Source: JAWRCU01 sp033542235 (GTDB lineage Bacteria; Pseudomonadota; Alphaproteobacteria; Rhizobiales; Rhizobiaceae). Taken from it: DNA of 64,000 nt. This document shows, piece by piece, positions 26,778-35,281 of this stretch; position 1 is the first letter of the stretch, and each line of letters opens with the position of its first letter. The notes beneath the pieces were generated by a model. The model did not search any database. It was not told the DNA's origin and saw only the letters and a program-made list of their open reading frames with translations. The position numbers and the translations under genes were made by a program. The stretch is from assembly GCF_033542235.1 (NCBI RefSeq), contig NZ_JAWRCU010000020.1, positions 43,420 to 107,419 of the forward strand. The letters run 5' to 3'.

Positions 26778-27836
26778 TCACCCCTTCTTCCGCAGGAACG
26801 GGCTGAACACCATCAAGCTCAGGATCTCGAACAGTATCTGCGCTCCGGCATGCGCCGTGTTCGCTGTTGCGTCGTATTGCGGCGCGACCTCGACGACGTC
26901 GCCGCCGCATATGTTGAGGCCTTTCAGCCCATGTAGGATCGCCAGCACCTCGCGCGTGGTCAGCCCGCCGATTTCCGGCGTGCCCGTTCCCGGCGCAAAG
27001 CTCGGATCGAGGCTGTCGATGTCGAAGGAGATGTAGGTCGGGCCCTCGCCGACCACCTCGCGTGCTTTGGCGATGATCGCCGGGATTCCCAGCGTCTCCA
27101 CCTCCTCGGCATGGATCACGCTCATGCCGGAATCATAAGAGAACTCCCACAGATATTCGGCCGCGCCGCGGATCCCGATCTGGATGGTGCGGGTTGGGTC
27201 CAGCACGCCATCGAGCACCGCGTTGCGGAACGGACCCCCGTGGTGGAATTTCGTCTGGTCGAACGGGCCGCCCGTATCGCAATGGGCATCGATATGGATC
27301 AGGCCGACAGGTGCCTCTTTGCCGACCGCCTTGAGGATCGGATAGGTGATCGAATGGTCGCCGCCGACCGAGAGCGGCACCACCCCGGCTGCGACGATTC
27401 TGCTGAAATGGCGCTCGATGTCGTCGTGGCTCTGTTCCAGGCGATAGCGGCTGGCGAAGGGCACGTCGCCGATGTCAGCGACCCTCAGCTCATGTGTCGG
27501 CGCACAGCCGAGCACGTGGTTGTAGGGTCCGATGCGTTCGATGGCGCGCAGCGCCCGCGGGCCGAAGCGGGAGCCGGGGCGGTTGGTCACTCCGAGGTCC
27601 ATCGGCACGCCGACGAGCGCCACCTGCAGGTCGCCGAAATCGGGCTCGGCCGGGTCGACCGGCCGATAGGGTGCGGTGAGAAAGGTCGGGACGCCGGAAT
27701 AGGGCGCAAGCCGCGTGCCGCTCTTGCTGAAGATCTTGTCGGCCACCTTGCGAAAGCGCGGTTCGAAGATCTCGCCACCCGCATTGTCTGAATATCTAGC
27801 GCGCAGCGCCGTGAGCTTTTCCTTGTCCCATGCCAT
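26778..27836 (-). CDS. speB: Agmatinase-type ureohydrolase
   Basis: A 352-residue arginase/agmatinase-fold enzyme. The Mn-binding motifs are clear: GGDHS (158-162), IDAHCD (about 182-187) and SFDIDSLDPSFAPGTGTPE. These enzymes hydrolyse agmatine to putrescine and urea in the cytosol; close relatives act on guanidinobutyrate, guanidinopropionate or guanidine, so the substrate is not certain. It is somewhat longer than E. coli SpeB (306 residues) because of an N-terminal extension. It is convergent with the TetR gene and lies near a polyamine-type importer and amine oxidase, which supports an amine or guanidino catabolic cluster. Confidence 0.85.
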   Translation of the reverse strand: MAWDKEKLTALRARYSDNAGGEIFEPRFRKVADKIFSKSGTRLAPYSGVPTFLTAPYRPVDPAEPDFGDLQVALVGVPMDLGVTNRPGSRFGPRALRAIERIGPYNHVLGCAPTHELRVADIGDVPFASRYRLEQSHDDIERHFSRIVAAGVVPLSVGGDHSITYPILKAVGKEAPVGLIHIDAHCDTGGPFDQTKFHHGGPFRNAVLDGVLDPTRTIQIGIRGAAEYLWEFSYDSGMSVIHAEEVETLGIPAIIAKAREVVGEGPTYISFDIDSLDPSFAPGTGTPEIGGLTTREVLAILHGLKGLNICGGDVVEVAPQYDATANTAHAGAQILFEILSLMVFSPFLRKKG

Positions 27837-28623
27837 CGTAATTGCCGTTCCCTTCGTCGACAGGTGACCGTTGGTGCGCTACCCGCGTCGATACGGTTTC
27901 GACCGGCTGCAGCTTCGAATTGCACGAAGTCTGGCAAGCTGACGGGCGGCACGCAAGCGTATTGCGCCGACTTTTCGACTCAAGCCGGGTGGAGCATCTG
28001 CGTGCGGCGCTCAACCTGATGCACACATTTTCGCCCCATTCAAAGACCTCAGCCTCTTTGCCCGTGCCCAACCGCCTACCCAGCGTTGCGGCCCTCATAT
28101 TCATCTTCGCTAAAATCCACTGGAATCTCGGCTGGCTGCGGCCGGCGAATTGGCTAGGCCTAGCACACGGAAAATCCGCGACGCTGATGATCCTCCCCCC
28201 TTTCAGGAAGGCACACAGGGGTAGAACTCGAACTAGGTAAGCCTGAGCCTCGAATGCCGTTAGGGGCCGCAGGCTGCTCCTCACTACCACCCCTCCCCTT
28301 AAGGGGAGGGGTCCTCAGCTCGGTGCCTGTCGGAAACCTCTCGTCTGGTGTGGAAAGATGTCGCAGAAAACCTTATTGTCGCGTGGGGCGCGAGCGGTGT
28401 CGGAGGAAGCGAAACCGGGCGACGAATGTCGGTTCGCCGGGGCCCAGCCGAGCAACGCTCTCCTCAGGCATTTGTTTCGTTGCGTAACCGGTCGAGGCGG
28501 GCACCGACACCGGGTTGTTACGAATTTTGGTCAAGATTCCAATTTAGCAACTGTTAATTCTCATCACACGCCGATTGCAACAAACCTGCTCAACGCGGGT
28601 TCGAGTTTTGTAACGGGGAATTC
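27837..28623. other. Long gene-poor gap with one perfect 24-bp palindrome
   Basis: This is 787 bp between divergent genes. Short open frames exist on both strands, but none has a convincing start site or family pattern. The only clear structure is ACCCCTCCCCTT/AAGGGGAGGGGT at 28289-28312, a perfect 24-bp palindrome without a T tail, probably a degraded arm pair of the G/C-rich repeat families seen elsewhere in the window. The last 100 bp before 28624 are AT-richer and probably hold the promoter of the secretion genes. Confidence 0.6.
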
Positions 28624-30393
28624 ATGACCAGTGCATCCAGGTTTCCCTATCTGGGAAAAAATCTGATTGAGATAGGCATCTTCTCTGCGGCGACGAATGC
28701 GTTGCTGCTGGTGATGCCACTGTACCTTCTGCAAATTTACGACCGGGTTCTGCCTGCTGCGAGCATGAGCACGCTGGTCTACATCACGATGCTCGCCGTC
28801 GCGGCGCTGTTCGTGCTCGGAATGCTCGAGATCATCCGATCCTATTACGCCGACAAGGTCGCAGCCCGGCTGGACACGGAGATCGGCTCCGACGCTTTCG
28901 TGGCATCGATGGCCGGACCTCGCGCGGCTTTCGGCGACGTGCAGCCGCTGCGCGACCTGGCGACAATCCGAAGCTTCGTCAATTCGCGCGCGTTGTTCTT
29001 CCTGTTCGACATGCCGTTTTCGCCGATCTTCATCCTGCTCATCTATCTCATCCATCCGGTCCTGTTCCTGGTTACGCTGATCGGCGCCGTCGTGCTGGTC
29101 GGCGTTGCCTTCGCCAACCAGAAGGCGACGGCCAAGCCGGGCCAGCAGGCCGCCGAGTCCATGATGATGTCGATGAACATGGCGCAGTCGTTCGGCCGCA
29201 ACTACGAGACCGTGCGAGCACTCGGCATGGTGGGCAACGTCATCGAGGTCTGGGGAAAGAAATTCGCGGAGTCGCTCAGTCTCTCGGCAAGGGCATCGCG
29301 TCGCAATGCGGTCTATGGCGGTGCCTCGCGTACGCTGCGCATGGTCCTTCAGAACGGCATCATGTGCGCGGGCGCCTACCTCGTGCTCAAGAACGAGATG
29401 ACGGCCGGCATGATCTTTGCGTCGTCGATCATTTCGGGGCGTGCGCTGCAACCGCTAGACCAGATCATCGGCGGCTGGCGCCAGGTTGTGGATGCCGGCC
29501 GAGCCTGGAAGCGACTGCGCAGCATCGATCCTGCCTCGGTCGCGGCCAATACGGACACTGTCGAATTGCCCGAGCTCAAGGGCGCTCTATCGGTCGAGGG
29601 GCTGGTCTATTTCCCGCCGGATGCCGACCGCTCTTCCGAGCCGCTCATCAAGAGGATCAGCTTCCGTGTCGAGCCGGGCGAAACAGTGGCCATCATCGGC
29701 CAGAGCCGGGCCGGCAAGTCGACGCTTGCAAGGCTGATCGTCGGGGCAATCAAGCCGCATTCGGGGGTCATCCGTCTCGACGGCGCGGATATCCAGAATT
29801 TCGATCCCGACCAGCTTGGCTGCCACATCGGCTATCTCTCCCAGGAGGTCGAGCTCTTCCCCGGAACGATTGCCGAGAACATTTCGCGCTTCGACCCGGA
29901 TGCCGACGATGCAGCGATCGTGCGCGCGGCCGAGTTCGCCGAAGCGCACAGGCTCGTGCTTAGCCAGAAGAACGGCTACGCCACGCAGATAGGCGCGACC
30001 GGCGTTCGCCTTTCGGGCGGCGAACGGCAGCGCATCGGCCTTGCCCGCGCGTTCTACGGCGCGCCGAAGCTGATGATGCTCGACGAGCCCAACGCCAACC
30101 TCGATGCCGAAGGCGAACAGGCCCTCGAGCGCGCGGTCCTCAACGCCAAGCAGCGCGGCACTACCGTGATCCTGATCACCCACCGCCCGTCGATCGCGGC
30201 CAAATGCGACCGTGTCCTGATGCTGCGCGAAGGACAGATCGAGATGTTCGGTCCAGCCCAGGATGTCCTGCAGATACTTTCGCAGGGCTCGGCGGGCGTC
30301 CAGGCGAGGCCGGCCACGCCTCAACCGCAGCCGCGCGAGGCGTCGCAGGCCTCTGCGTCCTTCGCGGCGGTCATGCGGGCCAAGTCCAACTGA
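28624..30393 (+). CDS. Type I secretion system ABC permease/ATPase (PrtD family)
   Basis: A 589-residue fusion of a six-helix exporter membrane domain (about residues 15-300, with VMPLYLLQIYDRVLPAAS typical of PrtD/HasD) and an ATPase domain (about 320-560): Walker A GQSRAGKST, signature LSGGERQRIGLARAF, Walker B LMMLDEPNANLD, switch LITHRPS. It exports an unfolded protein directly from cytosol to medium together with the adaptor encoded next and an outer-membrane TolC-like channel. No C39 peptidase domain is present. ATG 28624 has GGGGA just upstream. The exported substrate and the outer-membrane component are not in this window. Confidence 0.93.
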   Translation: MTSASRFPYLGKNLIEIGIFSAATNALLLVMPLYLLQIYDRVLPAASMSTLVYITMLAVAALFVLGMLEIIRSYYADKVAARLDTEIGSDAFVASMAGPRAAFGDVQPLRDLATIRSFVNSRALFFLFDMPFSPIFILLIYLIHPVLFLVTLIGAVVLVGVAFANQKATAKPGQQAAESMMMSMNMAQSFGRNYETVRALGMVGNVIEVWGKKFAESLSLSARASRRNAVYGGASRTLRMVLQNGIMCAGAYLVLKNEMTAGMIFASSIISGRALQPLDQIIGGWRQVVDAGRAWKRLRSIDPASVAANTDTVELPELKGALSVEGLVYFPPDADRSSEPLIKRISFRVEPGETVAIIGQSRAGKSTLARLIVGAIKPHSGVIRLDGADIQNFDPDQLGCHIGYLSQEVELFPGTIAENISRFDPDADDAAIVRAAEFAEAHRLVLSQKNGYATQIGATGVRLSGGERQRIGLARAFYGAPKLMMLDEPNANLDAEGEQALERAVLNAKQRGTTVILITHRPSIAAKCDRVLMLREGQIEMFGPAQDVLQILSQGSAGVQARPATPQPQPREASQASASFAAVMRAKSN

Positions 30394-30407
30394 GGCAGGG
30401 GACAATC

Positions 30408-31733
30408 ATGGCAACCAAATCGCGTATCCATCGCTGGACGAAATCCGTCGACACACGTACCTGGCCGATCTCGCTGTTCGGCTACCTGTTCATGGGCGTC
30501 TGCCTTGGCGGCTTCGGGGTTTGGGCCTCGACCGCGCAGCTCGCCGGCGCGACGATAGCGTCCGGCTATGTCGCTGCCGCAGGGCAGAACGTCATGATCC
30601 AGCATCTCGAAGGCGGGATCATCAAGGAGATCGGCGCTCGCGAGGGCGATCATGTGAAGGCCGGCCAGCCGCTACTGGTGCTCGATCCGACGCTGGCCGA
30701 GGCGCAGCTCAACCGGCTCCTGAAGCAGCTCGCGGCGTTGCGCGCCAAGACGATGCGACTCGAGGCCGAGCGCGACCTCAAGGACAAGCTCGTCATTCCG
30801 AAGGATATCGTGCTCGACTCGCGTGGCGACGGCTTCCCTGACGTCGTTGCGGAGCAGCAGGTCGAGTTCGACGCGCGCCACGCGCGCTATGTCGCCGAGC
30901 ACGCGATCCTCAACCAGCGCATCGCCGCGCTTGACGAGGCGATCAAGGGCCTCGACTCCCAGAAGAAGGCGAGCGAGGACCAGCTGAAGATCGTTCGCGA
31001 GGAAATCGACCGCAAGAAGCAGCTCCTGGAGAACGGCCTCACAAACCGTTCGGAATACACCAATCTGCTGCGCGCGGAGGCTGAACTGATCGGCCAGACC
31101 GGTGCGCTGCAGTCGCAGATCGCGAGCTCCTCGACCCAGATCATCGAGACCCGCCAGGAGATCGAACGGTTGACCACGTCACGGGTCGAGGATGCCGTCG
31201 GCGAGCTCAACAAGGAGCGCGCCAATATCGCCGATATCGAGGAGCAGTCCCGCGCTGCACGCAATGTACTCGATCGCACCGTGATCCGCGCTCCGGCCGA
31301 CGGCATCATCGTGCGCTCCGCTCATAATTCTATATCGAGCGTCGTCCGCGCCGGCGAGCCGGTCATGGAGCTGTTGCCGACCTCGGACCAGCTCATCATC
31401 GAGGCGCGGGTCAGCCCGCGTGACATCGACAGCCTGAAGGTCGGCCAGACGGCGCGCCTGCATTTCTCCGCGCTCAACGCGCGCACCACGCCCCAGGTGC
31501 CGGGCACAGTCACCTACATCTCTGCCGACCGTCTGATGGATCAGGCTACCAACCAGCCCTATTACACGGCACGCCTGAAGATTACGGATGACCTTCCACC
31601 CGAAGTGGCGCAAAACCAGATCTATCCAGGCATGCCGGTCGAGGCGTTCATCGCAACCGGCGACCGCACCTTTGTCGAATATCTGGTTCGACCGCTGCTC
31701 GATTCGTTCGGCCGCGCATTCCGGGAGACCTAA
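30408..31733 (+). CDS. Type I secretion membrane-fusion (HlyD-family) adaptor
   Basis: A 441-residue protein: a short cytosolic tail, one membrane helix (about 22-42), a lipoyl-like domain flanking (GQNVMIQHLEGGIIKEIGA is the PrtE/HasE mark), a long alpha hairpin (about 105-300), and a beta-barrel end (YYTARLKI, PGMPVEAFI). It bridges the PrtD-like ATPase to the outer-membrane channel. The ATG at 30408 lies 14 bp after the exporter stop, with GGGGA upstream, so the two are co-expressed. The length is typical for the family. Confidence 0.93.
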   Translation: MATKSRIHRWTKSVDTRTWPISLFGYLFMGVCLGGFGVWASTAQLAGATIASGYVAAAGQNVMIQHLEGGIIKEIGAREGDHVKAGQPLLVLDPTLAEAQLNRLLKQLAALRAKTMRLEAERDLKDKLVIPKDIVLDSRGDGFPDVVAEQQVEFDARHARYVAEHAILNQRIAALDEAIKGLDSQKKASEDQLKIVREEIDRKKQLLENGLTNRSEYTNLLRAEAELIGQTGALQSQIASSSTQIIETRQEIERLTTSRVEDAVGELNKERANIADIEEQSRAARNVLDRTVIRAPADGIIVRSAHNSISSVVRAGEPVMELLPTSDQLIIEARVSPRDIDSLKVGQTARLHFSALNARTTPQVPGTVTYISADRLMDQATNQPYYTARLKITDDLPPEVAQNQIYPGMPVEAFIATGDRTFVEYLVRPLLDSFGRAFRET

Positions 31734-31850
31734 CATCGGACCGAGGGACCGTGTCAGCGAAAAGTGCATAGCGGTTTTCGGACGCATCCGATGCGCAAAA
31801 AAAGCGGAGCGGCGCAGGGATCTCTCTTGAACAGACGCCGCTCCAGTATA

Positions 31851-31883
31851 TGAGCAATTGCTCAAAACAATAGCAGTTGCTCA
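31851..31883. promoter_or_regulatory. Bipartite operator upstream of SorC regulator gene
   Basis: The perfect 14-bp palindrome TGAGCAATTGCTCA (31851-31864) is followed 12 bases later by the half site TTGCTCA (31877-31883). The same layout with the same spacing occurs at 35226-35258 before smoE. It lies 126 bp upstream of the regulator start, so autoregulation is likely. Confidence 0.75.
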
Positions 31884-32008
31884 ACAGGAAAACTCCTGTC
31901 AAGATACGGTTGTTCGAGCCGATGCCCGCACCGGTCAACTATCCTGCAGCAGGTTGGGCATTTCTAGCCTTTAGGGCCGGCTTTGGGGAGTGAGGCGGTC
32001 CAGAACCA

Positions 32009-32968
32009 ATGGTTTCGCGTGCGGAGACCGGAAACTCGAGACATGACGAGGCCGCGCGGGCAGGCTGGCTCTACTATGTCGCCGGAAATACACAGGACCA
32101 GATCGCGGTCAAGCTCGGCGTCTCGCGGCAAAGCGCCCAACGGCTCGTCTCGCTGGCGGTTTCGGAAGGCCTGATCAAGGTCCGGCTCGACCATCCGATC
32201 GCCGAGTGTATGGAACTCGCAGAGCGCCTGCGCGCGCGCTTCTCGCTCGACCGGGTGGAGGTCGTGCCCAGCGATCCCGGCAACACCTCGACCACGATCG
32301 GCGTGGCGGAAGCGGCCGCGGCCGAGATCGAGCGCTGGCTGAAATCGCCGGACCCGATCGTGCTGGCGATTGGTACCGGGCGCACGCTGAAGGCTTCGAT
32401 CGAGCAGCTTTCGCCGATGGAGTGCCCGCAGCATCGCATCGTCTCCTTGACCGGCAACATCTCGCCCGATGGAGCGGCCGCCTTCTACAACGTCATCTTC
32501 ACCATGGCCGACACGATCAAGGCGCGCAGTTTCCCGATGCCGCTGCCTGTCATCGCCTCTTCGCCGGAGGAACGCGAGATGCTGCATCGCCAGGCCATGA
32601 TCAGGCAGACGCTGGATCTCGCCGCAAAGGCCGACATCACCTTCGTCGGCATCGGCGATCTCGGTCCGGCCGCTCCCCTTTACGTCGATGGCTTCATCAG
32701 TGAGGCCGAGCTCAAGGCGCTGCAGAAGGCCGGGGCGGTCGGTGAGATCTGTGGCTGGGCCTTCGACCGCGACGGCAGGCTGATCGAGGGCATCACCAAC
32801 GATCGCGTCGCAAGCGCGCCCCTGCCGTCTCGAGAGCGTTCGCAGGTAATTGCGCTCGCCATGGGAGAACGCAAGCGGCCGGCCATGCGCGCTGCCCTCG
32901 CGCGCCGCCTCGTCAACGGGCTGATCACCGACGAACATACGGCCGCGGCGTTGCTGGATTCGGAGTAG
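32009..32968 (+). CDS. SorC/DeoR-type sugar-binding transcriptional regulator of polyol genes
   Basis: A 319-residue protein with an N-terminal helix-turn-helix (about 18-58: TQDQIAVKLGVSRQSAQRLV) and the SorC-type sugar-phosphate-binding domain (about 65-315: VLAIGTGRTLKASIEQL, FVGIGDLGPAAPLY, GEICGWAFDRDG). Regulators of this group control sorbitol/mannitol (smo) operons and respond to polyols or their phosphates. A matching bipartite operator lies before this gene and before smoE, 3.3 kb away. The start ATG at 32009 lies within a GA-rich stretch with a modest ribosome site. Identity as the smo regulator is inferred from operator sharing and synteny. Confidence 0.87.
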   Translation: MVSRAETGNSRHDEAARAGWLYYVAGNTQDQIAVKLGVSRQSAQRLVSLAVSEGLIKVRLDHPIAECMELAERLRARFSLDRVEVVPSDPGNTSTTIGVAEAAAAEIERWLKSPDPIVLAIGTGRTLKASIEQLSPMECPQHRIVSLTGNISPDGAAAFYNVIFTMADTIKARSFPMPLPVIASSPEEREMLHRQAMIRQTLDLAAKADITFVGIGDLGPAAPLYVDGFISEAELKALQKAGAVGEICGWAFDRDGRLIEGITNDRVASAPLPSRERSQVIALAMGERKRPAMRAALARRLVNGLITDEHTAAALLDSE

Positions 32969-32993
32969 GGCGTGGCCAGAGGGCCGCATCCGC

Positions 32994-33182
32994 TTACGAA
33001 CGTCTTCCCGCCGGGCCGTTGCCGTCCTTGAATCCCATGTCGCGCTTGAGGTGGTCCGGCAGCGTGCGGATATCCAGGAATTGCCGCCGCGGCCGCAGAG
33101 GGGTAGCCAGAACCGCAATCATCAGGCGGAATAGCCCGTCATGCTTGTTTGGAGTTGCGCTCGCATTCCACATGGGCTTCAC
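32994..33182 (-). CDS. DUF1127 small protein
   Basis: A 62-residue basic protein ending in a DUF1127 (YjiS-like) core: RQFLDIRTLPDHLKRDMGF, followed by a short Gly/Arg tail. DUF1127 proteins of alphaproteobacteria are small, arginine-rich and in several cases bind RNA and affect stress or sRNA function. The start could be GTG 33182 or ATG 33173; neither has a strong ribosome site. It lies alone between the SorC and LysR genes and is divergent from the latter. Confidence 0.72.
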   Translation of the reverse strand: MKPMWNASATPNKHDGLFRLMIAVLATPLRPRRQFLDIRTLPDHLKRDMGFKDGNGPAGRRS

Positions 33183-33286
33183 GCTGACCCGAGGGTTCCT
33201 TTTTGATCAAGGTGAAGGCTATATGCGGCCAGGAAGCGTTGTTTTCCAATTGAATGTTGAGTAGCATCCATTAACTGGGCTTATGC

Positions 33287-34189
33287 ATGCCGGCATTGAA
33301 CCTGCCTCCTCTCGCAGCGATCCGAGCCTTCGAATCCGTGGCGCGTCATCTGAGCTTCACGAAGGCCGCGGCCGAGCTCGGCATGACCCAGGCCGCCGTG
33401 AGCTATCAGATCAAGCTGCTCGAAGAGCGTGTCGGCCTGCCTCTGTTCTTGCGCCGACCGCGGCAGATTGTGCTGACCGAAGCCGGCCAGCGTCTCGCGC
33501 CGGCGGTCACGGAAGCCTTCACGCTGTTGGCCAACGCCTATGCTGCCGTGCGCAACGCGGCGGACCGCACGCTGAGCATCAGTTCGATCCAGACCTTCGC
33601 GTCGAACTGGCTCGCCAGGCATCTCGGTTCCTTCCAGATAAGGCATCCGTCGCTCGCGGTGCGGCTCGAAACGGAGGGCCGGCTGGTGGATTTCGCCCGT
33701 GAGGAAGTGGATGTCGGTATCCGCTCGGGCGGGGGCAGCTGGCCGGGCCTCGATAGCCATATGCTCATTCCCGCCGACTTCACGCCGATGATGAGCCCCA
33801 GGCTCGCCGAAAGCACTGGCGGCGTGAACGAGCCGGCTGATATCCTCAGGCTGCCGATCCTCGGTCCGCGCGACCCTTGGTGGATGCAATGGTTCGCCGC
33901 GGCCGGCGTAGAGGCGCATGATCTTGCTGAGCGTCCCGGCAGCAGCATGGGTTCGCAGGCGTCCGAGGGGAGTGCGGCAATGGCCGGCCAGGGCGTCGCG
34001 ATCCTCACTCCCGCGCTGTTTGCCGCCGAGCTCGCGGATGGCCGTCTCATCCAGCCGTTCGACATCCTCGGCAATGACGGCCACGCCTATTGGCTGGTCT
34101 ATCCCGAAGGGCGCAGGAACGTGCCGAAGATCCGGGCGTTCCGGGAATGGCTGCTTGCCGAAATCGCCGCCTCGGCCGGCAAGGAGTGA
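33287..34189 (+). CDS. LysR-family transcriptional regulator (GcvA-like)
   Basis: A 300-residue protein: an N-terminal winged helix (about 8-65: LAAIRAFESVARHLSFTKAA, then MTQAAVSYQIKLLEERVG) and a substrate-binding LysR domain with the GcvA-type VRLETEGRLVDFAREEVDVGIR. The ATG at 33287 (MPALNLPPL) is typical for GcvA-type proteins; an upstream ATG at 33283 is out of frame. Its target is not evident: neighbours are DUF1127 and an HD-domain gene. The divergent gap of 104 bp may carry its operator. Confidence 0.9.
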   Translation: MPALNLPPLAAIRAFESVARHLSFTKAAAELGMTQAAVSYQIKLLEERVGLPLFLRRPRQIVLTEAGQRLAPAVTEAFTLLANAYAAVRNAADRTLSISSIQTFASNWLARHLGSFQIRHPSLAVRLETEGRLVDFAREEVDVGIRSGGGSWPGLDSHMLIPADFTPMMSPRLAESTGGVNEPADILRLPILGPRDPWWMQWFAAAGVEAHDLAERPGSSMGSQASEGSAAMAGQGVAILTPALFAAELADGRLIQPFDILGNDGHAYWLVYPEGRRNVPKIRAFREWLLAEIAASAGKE

Positions 34190-34296
34190 CGCATCCGTCG
34201 ACACACCGTTTGCGGGCCGTAGGGTGCAACGCTCTTGCGTAGAATGTTCGAAAGGAGGACTTTAGTACATTCCAAGTAGCTGCGAGCGATCGAGCT

Positions 34297-35148
34297 ATGT
34301 TGAATGTGGCGACCCTTGCGGCAGAAGCTTTCGGTCGGCGGCTGGCCGATACTTATCGTCACTACTATGGCGAGCGAGCACCGGAATACGCGACGCTTCT
34401 GGATGCCGGCGCACGCCTTCTGATCGAGCGGATCAGTTCCAGCGATGCGCTCTATCATGATTTCGAGCACACGATCCTCGTCACCGAAGTCGGTCAGGAA
34501 ATTATTCGCGGGAGAATGCTCTTCCGATCGCTCGAGCCAGCTGATTGGGTGAACTTCATCTTTGCACTGCTATGTCACGACATCGGCTTCGTGCGTGGCG
34601 CTTGCAGCGGCGACGAAACCGGCAGCGTGGTCATCGATGAGAGTGGGACGCGCTTTCAGCTACCCCGTGGTGCAAGCGATGCGGTGCTCGCGCCCTATCA
34701 TGTTACCCGCGGCAAGATCGCCGTCCGCGAGCGATTTGCTGGTCACCGACTGCTCGACAGCGACCGCATCGCACGTGCGATCGAACTCACCCGATTTCCG
34801 GTTCCGGACGATCAGGATTACCAAGAAACTGACACGGAGGCCGGCCTGGTTCGTGCAGCCGATCTCATTGGTCAGCTGGCCGATCCCAACTACCCCAGCA
34901 AGCTGAATGCACTTTTCCATGAGTTCAACGAAACCGGTATGGCGCAGAAGATGGGGCTATCCACGCCGGCCGACCTGGTCGAGCGCTATCCAAAGTTCTT
35001 CTGGGCGGCAGTTGAGCCCTATATCGGTGATGGACTGCGTTTCCTGAGCATGACCGTCGAGGGCAAACGTTGGGTCGCCAATCTGTACGGAAACGTCTTC
35101 ATGGCTGAGCATCGCCGCCTTAGCTCGGGTCCACAGGTGGAAAACTAG
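34297..35148 (+). CDS. HD-domain metal-dependent phosphohydrolase
   Basis: A 283-residue protein with the HD metal-binding pattern: H in YHDFEHTI (about 53-60), the HD pair in LLCHDIGFVRG (about 90-100), and a distal D in RAADLIGQLADPNY (about 190). This resembles a small cyclic-nucleotide phosphodiesterase-like HD fold with an EHT motif as in eukaryotic-type PDEases. It should hydrolyse a phosphomonoester or phosphodiester, possibly a nucleotide. Codon use is slightly less GC-rich than in the polyol genes around it, and it splits the SorC regulator from its smo operon, so it may be a later arrival. The substrate is unknown. Confidence 0.8.
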   Translation: MLNVATLAAEAFGRRLADTYRHYYGERAPEYATLLDAGARLLIERISSSDALYHDFEHTILVTEVGQEIIRGRMLFRSLEPADWVNFIFALLCHDIGFVRGACSGDETGSVVIDESGTRFQLPRGASDAVLAPYHVTRGKIAVRERFAGHRLLDSDRIARAIELTRFPVPDDQDYQETDTEAGLVRAADLIGQLADPNYPSKLNALFHEFNETGMAQKMGLSTPADLVERYPKFFWAAVEPYIGDGLRFLSMTVEGKRWVANLYGNVFMAEHRRLSSGPQVEN

Positions 35149-35225
35149 CGCCTAGACGAGAAATGCTTTGAACAAATCGTGCTGCATCGCAGCGACGATT
35201 CCGCATTGACTTGCCTTTACGGAAG

Positions 35226-35258
35226 TGAGTAATTGCTCATGCTAGAGGCAAATGCTCA
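35226..35258. promoter_or_regulatory. Bipartite operator upstream of smoE
   Basis: TGAGTAATTGCTCA (35226-35239) differs by one base from the palindrome at 31851, and ATGCTCA (35252-35258) follows after exactly 12 bases, as there. It lies 24-56 bp before the smoE start, so a bound regulator would probably sit on the promoter or 5' leader. A shared SorC-type regulator is inferred. Confidence 0.75.
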
Positions 35259-35281
35259 CTTTTGGCCACGGGAGGAGTTCG

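Noticed and set aside
28358..28627. 89-codon frame before the secretion genes
   Set aside because: No ribosome site and no recognisable pattern; it overlaps the exporter start. It was considered as the missing secreted substrate but lacks RTX repeats and a C-terminal secretion signal.
31806..31844. Intrinsic terminator after the HlyD-family gene
   Set aside because: GGAGCGGCG/CGCCGCTCC form a perfect 9-bp stem, but the loop is 21 bases and no T run follows, so the call is too weak.
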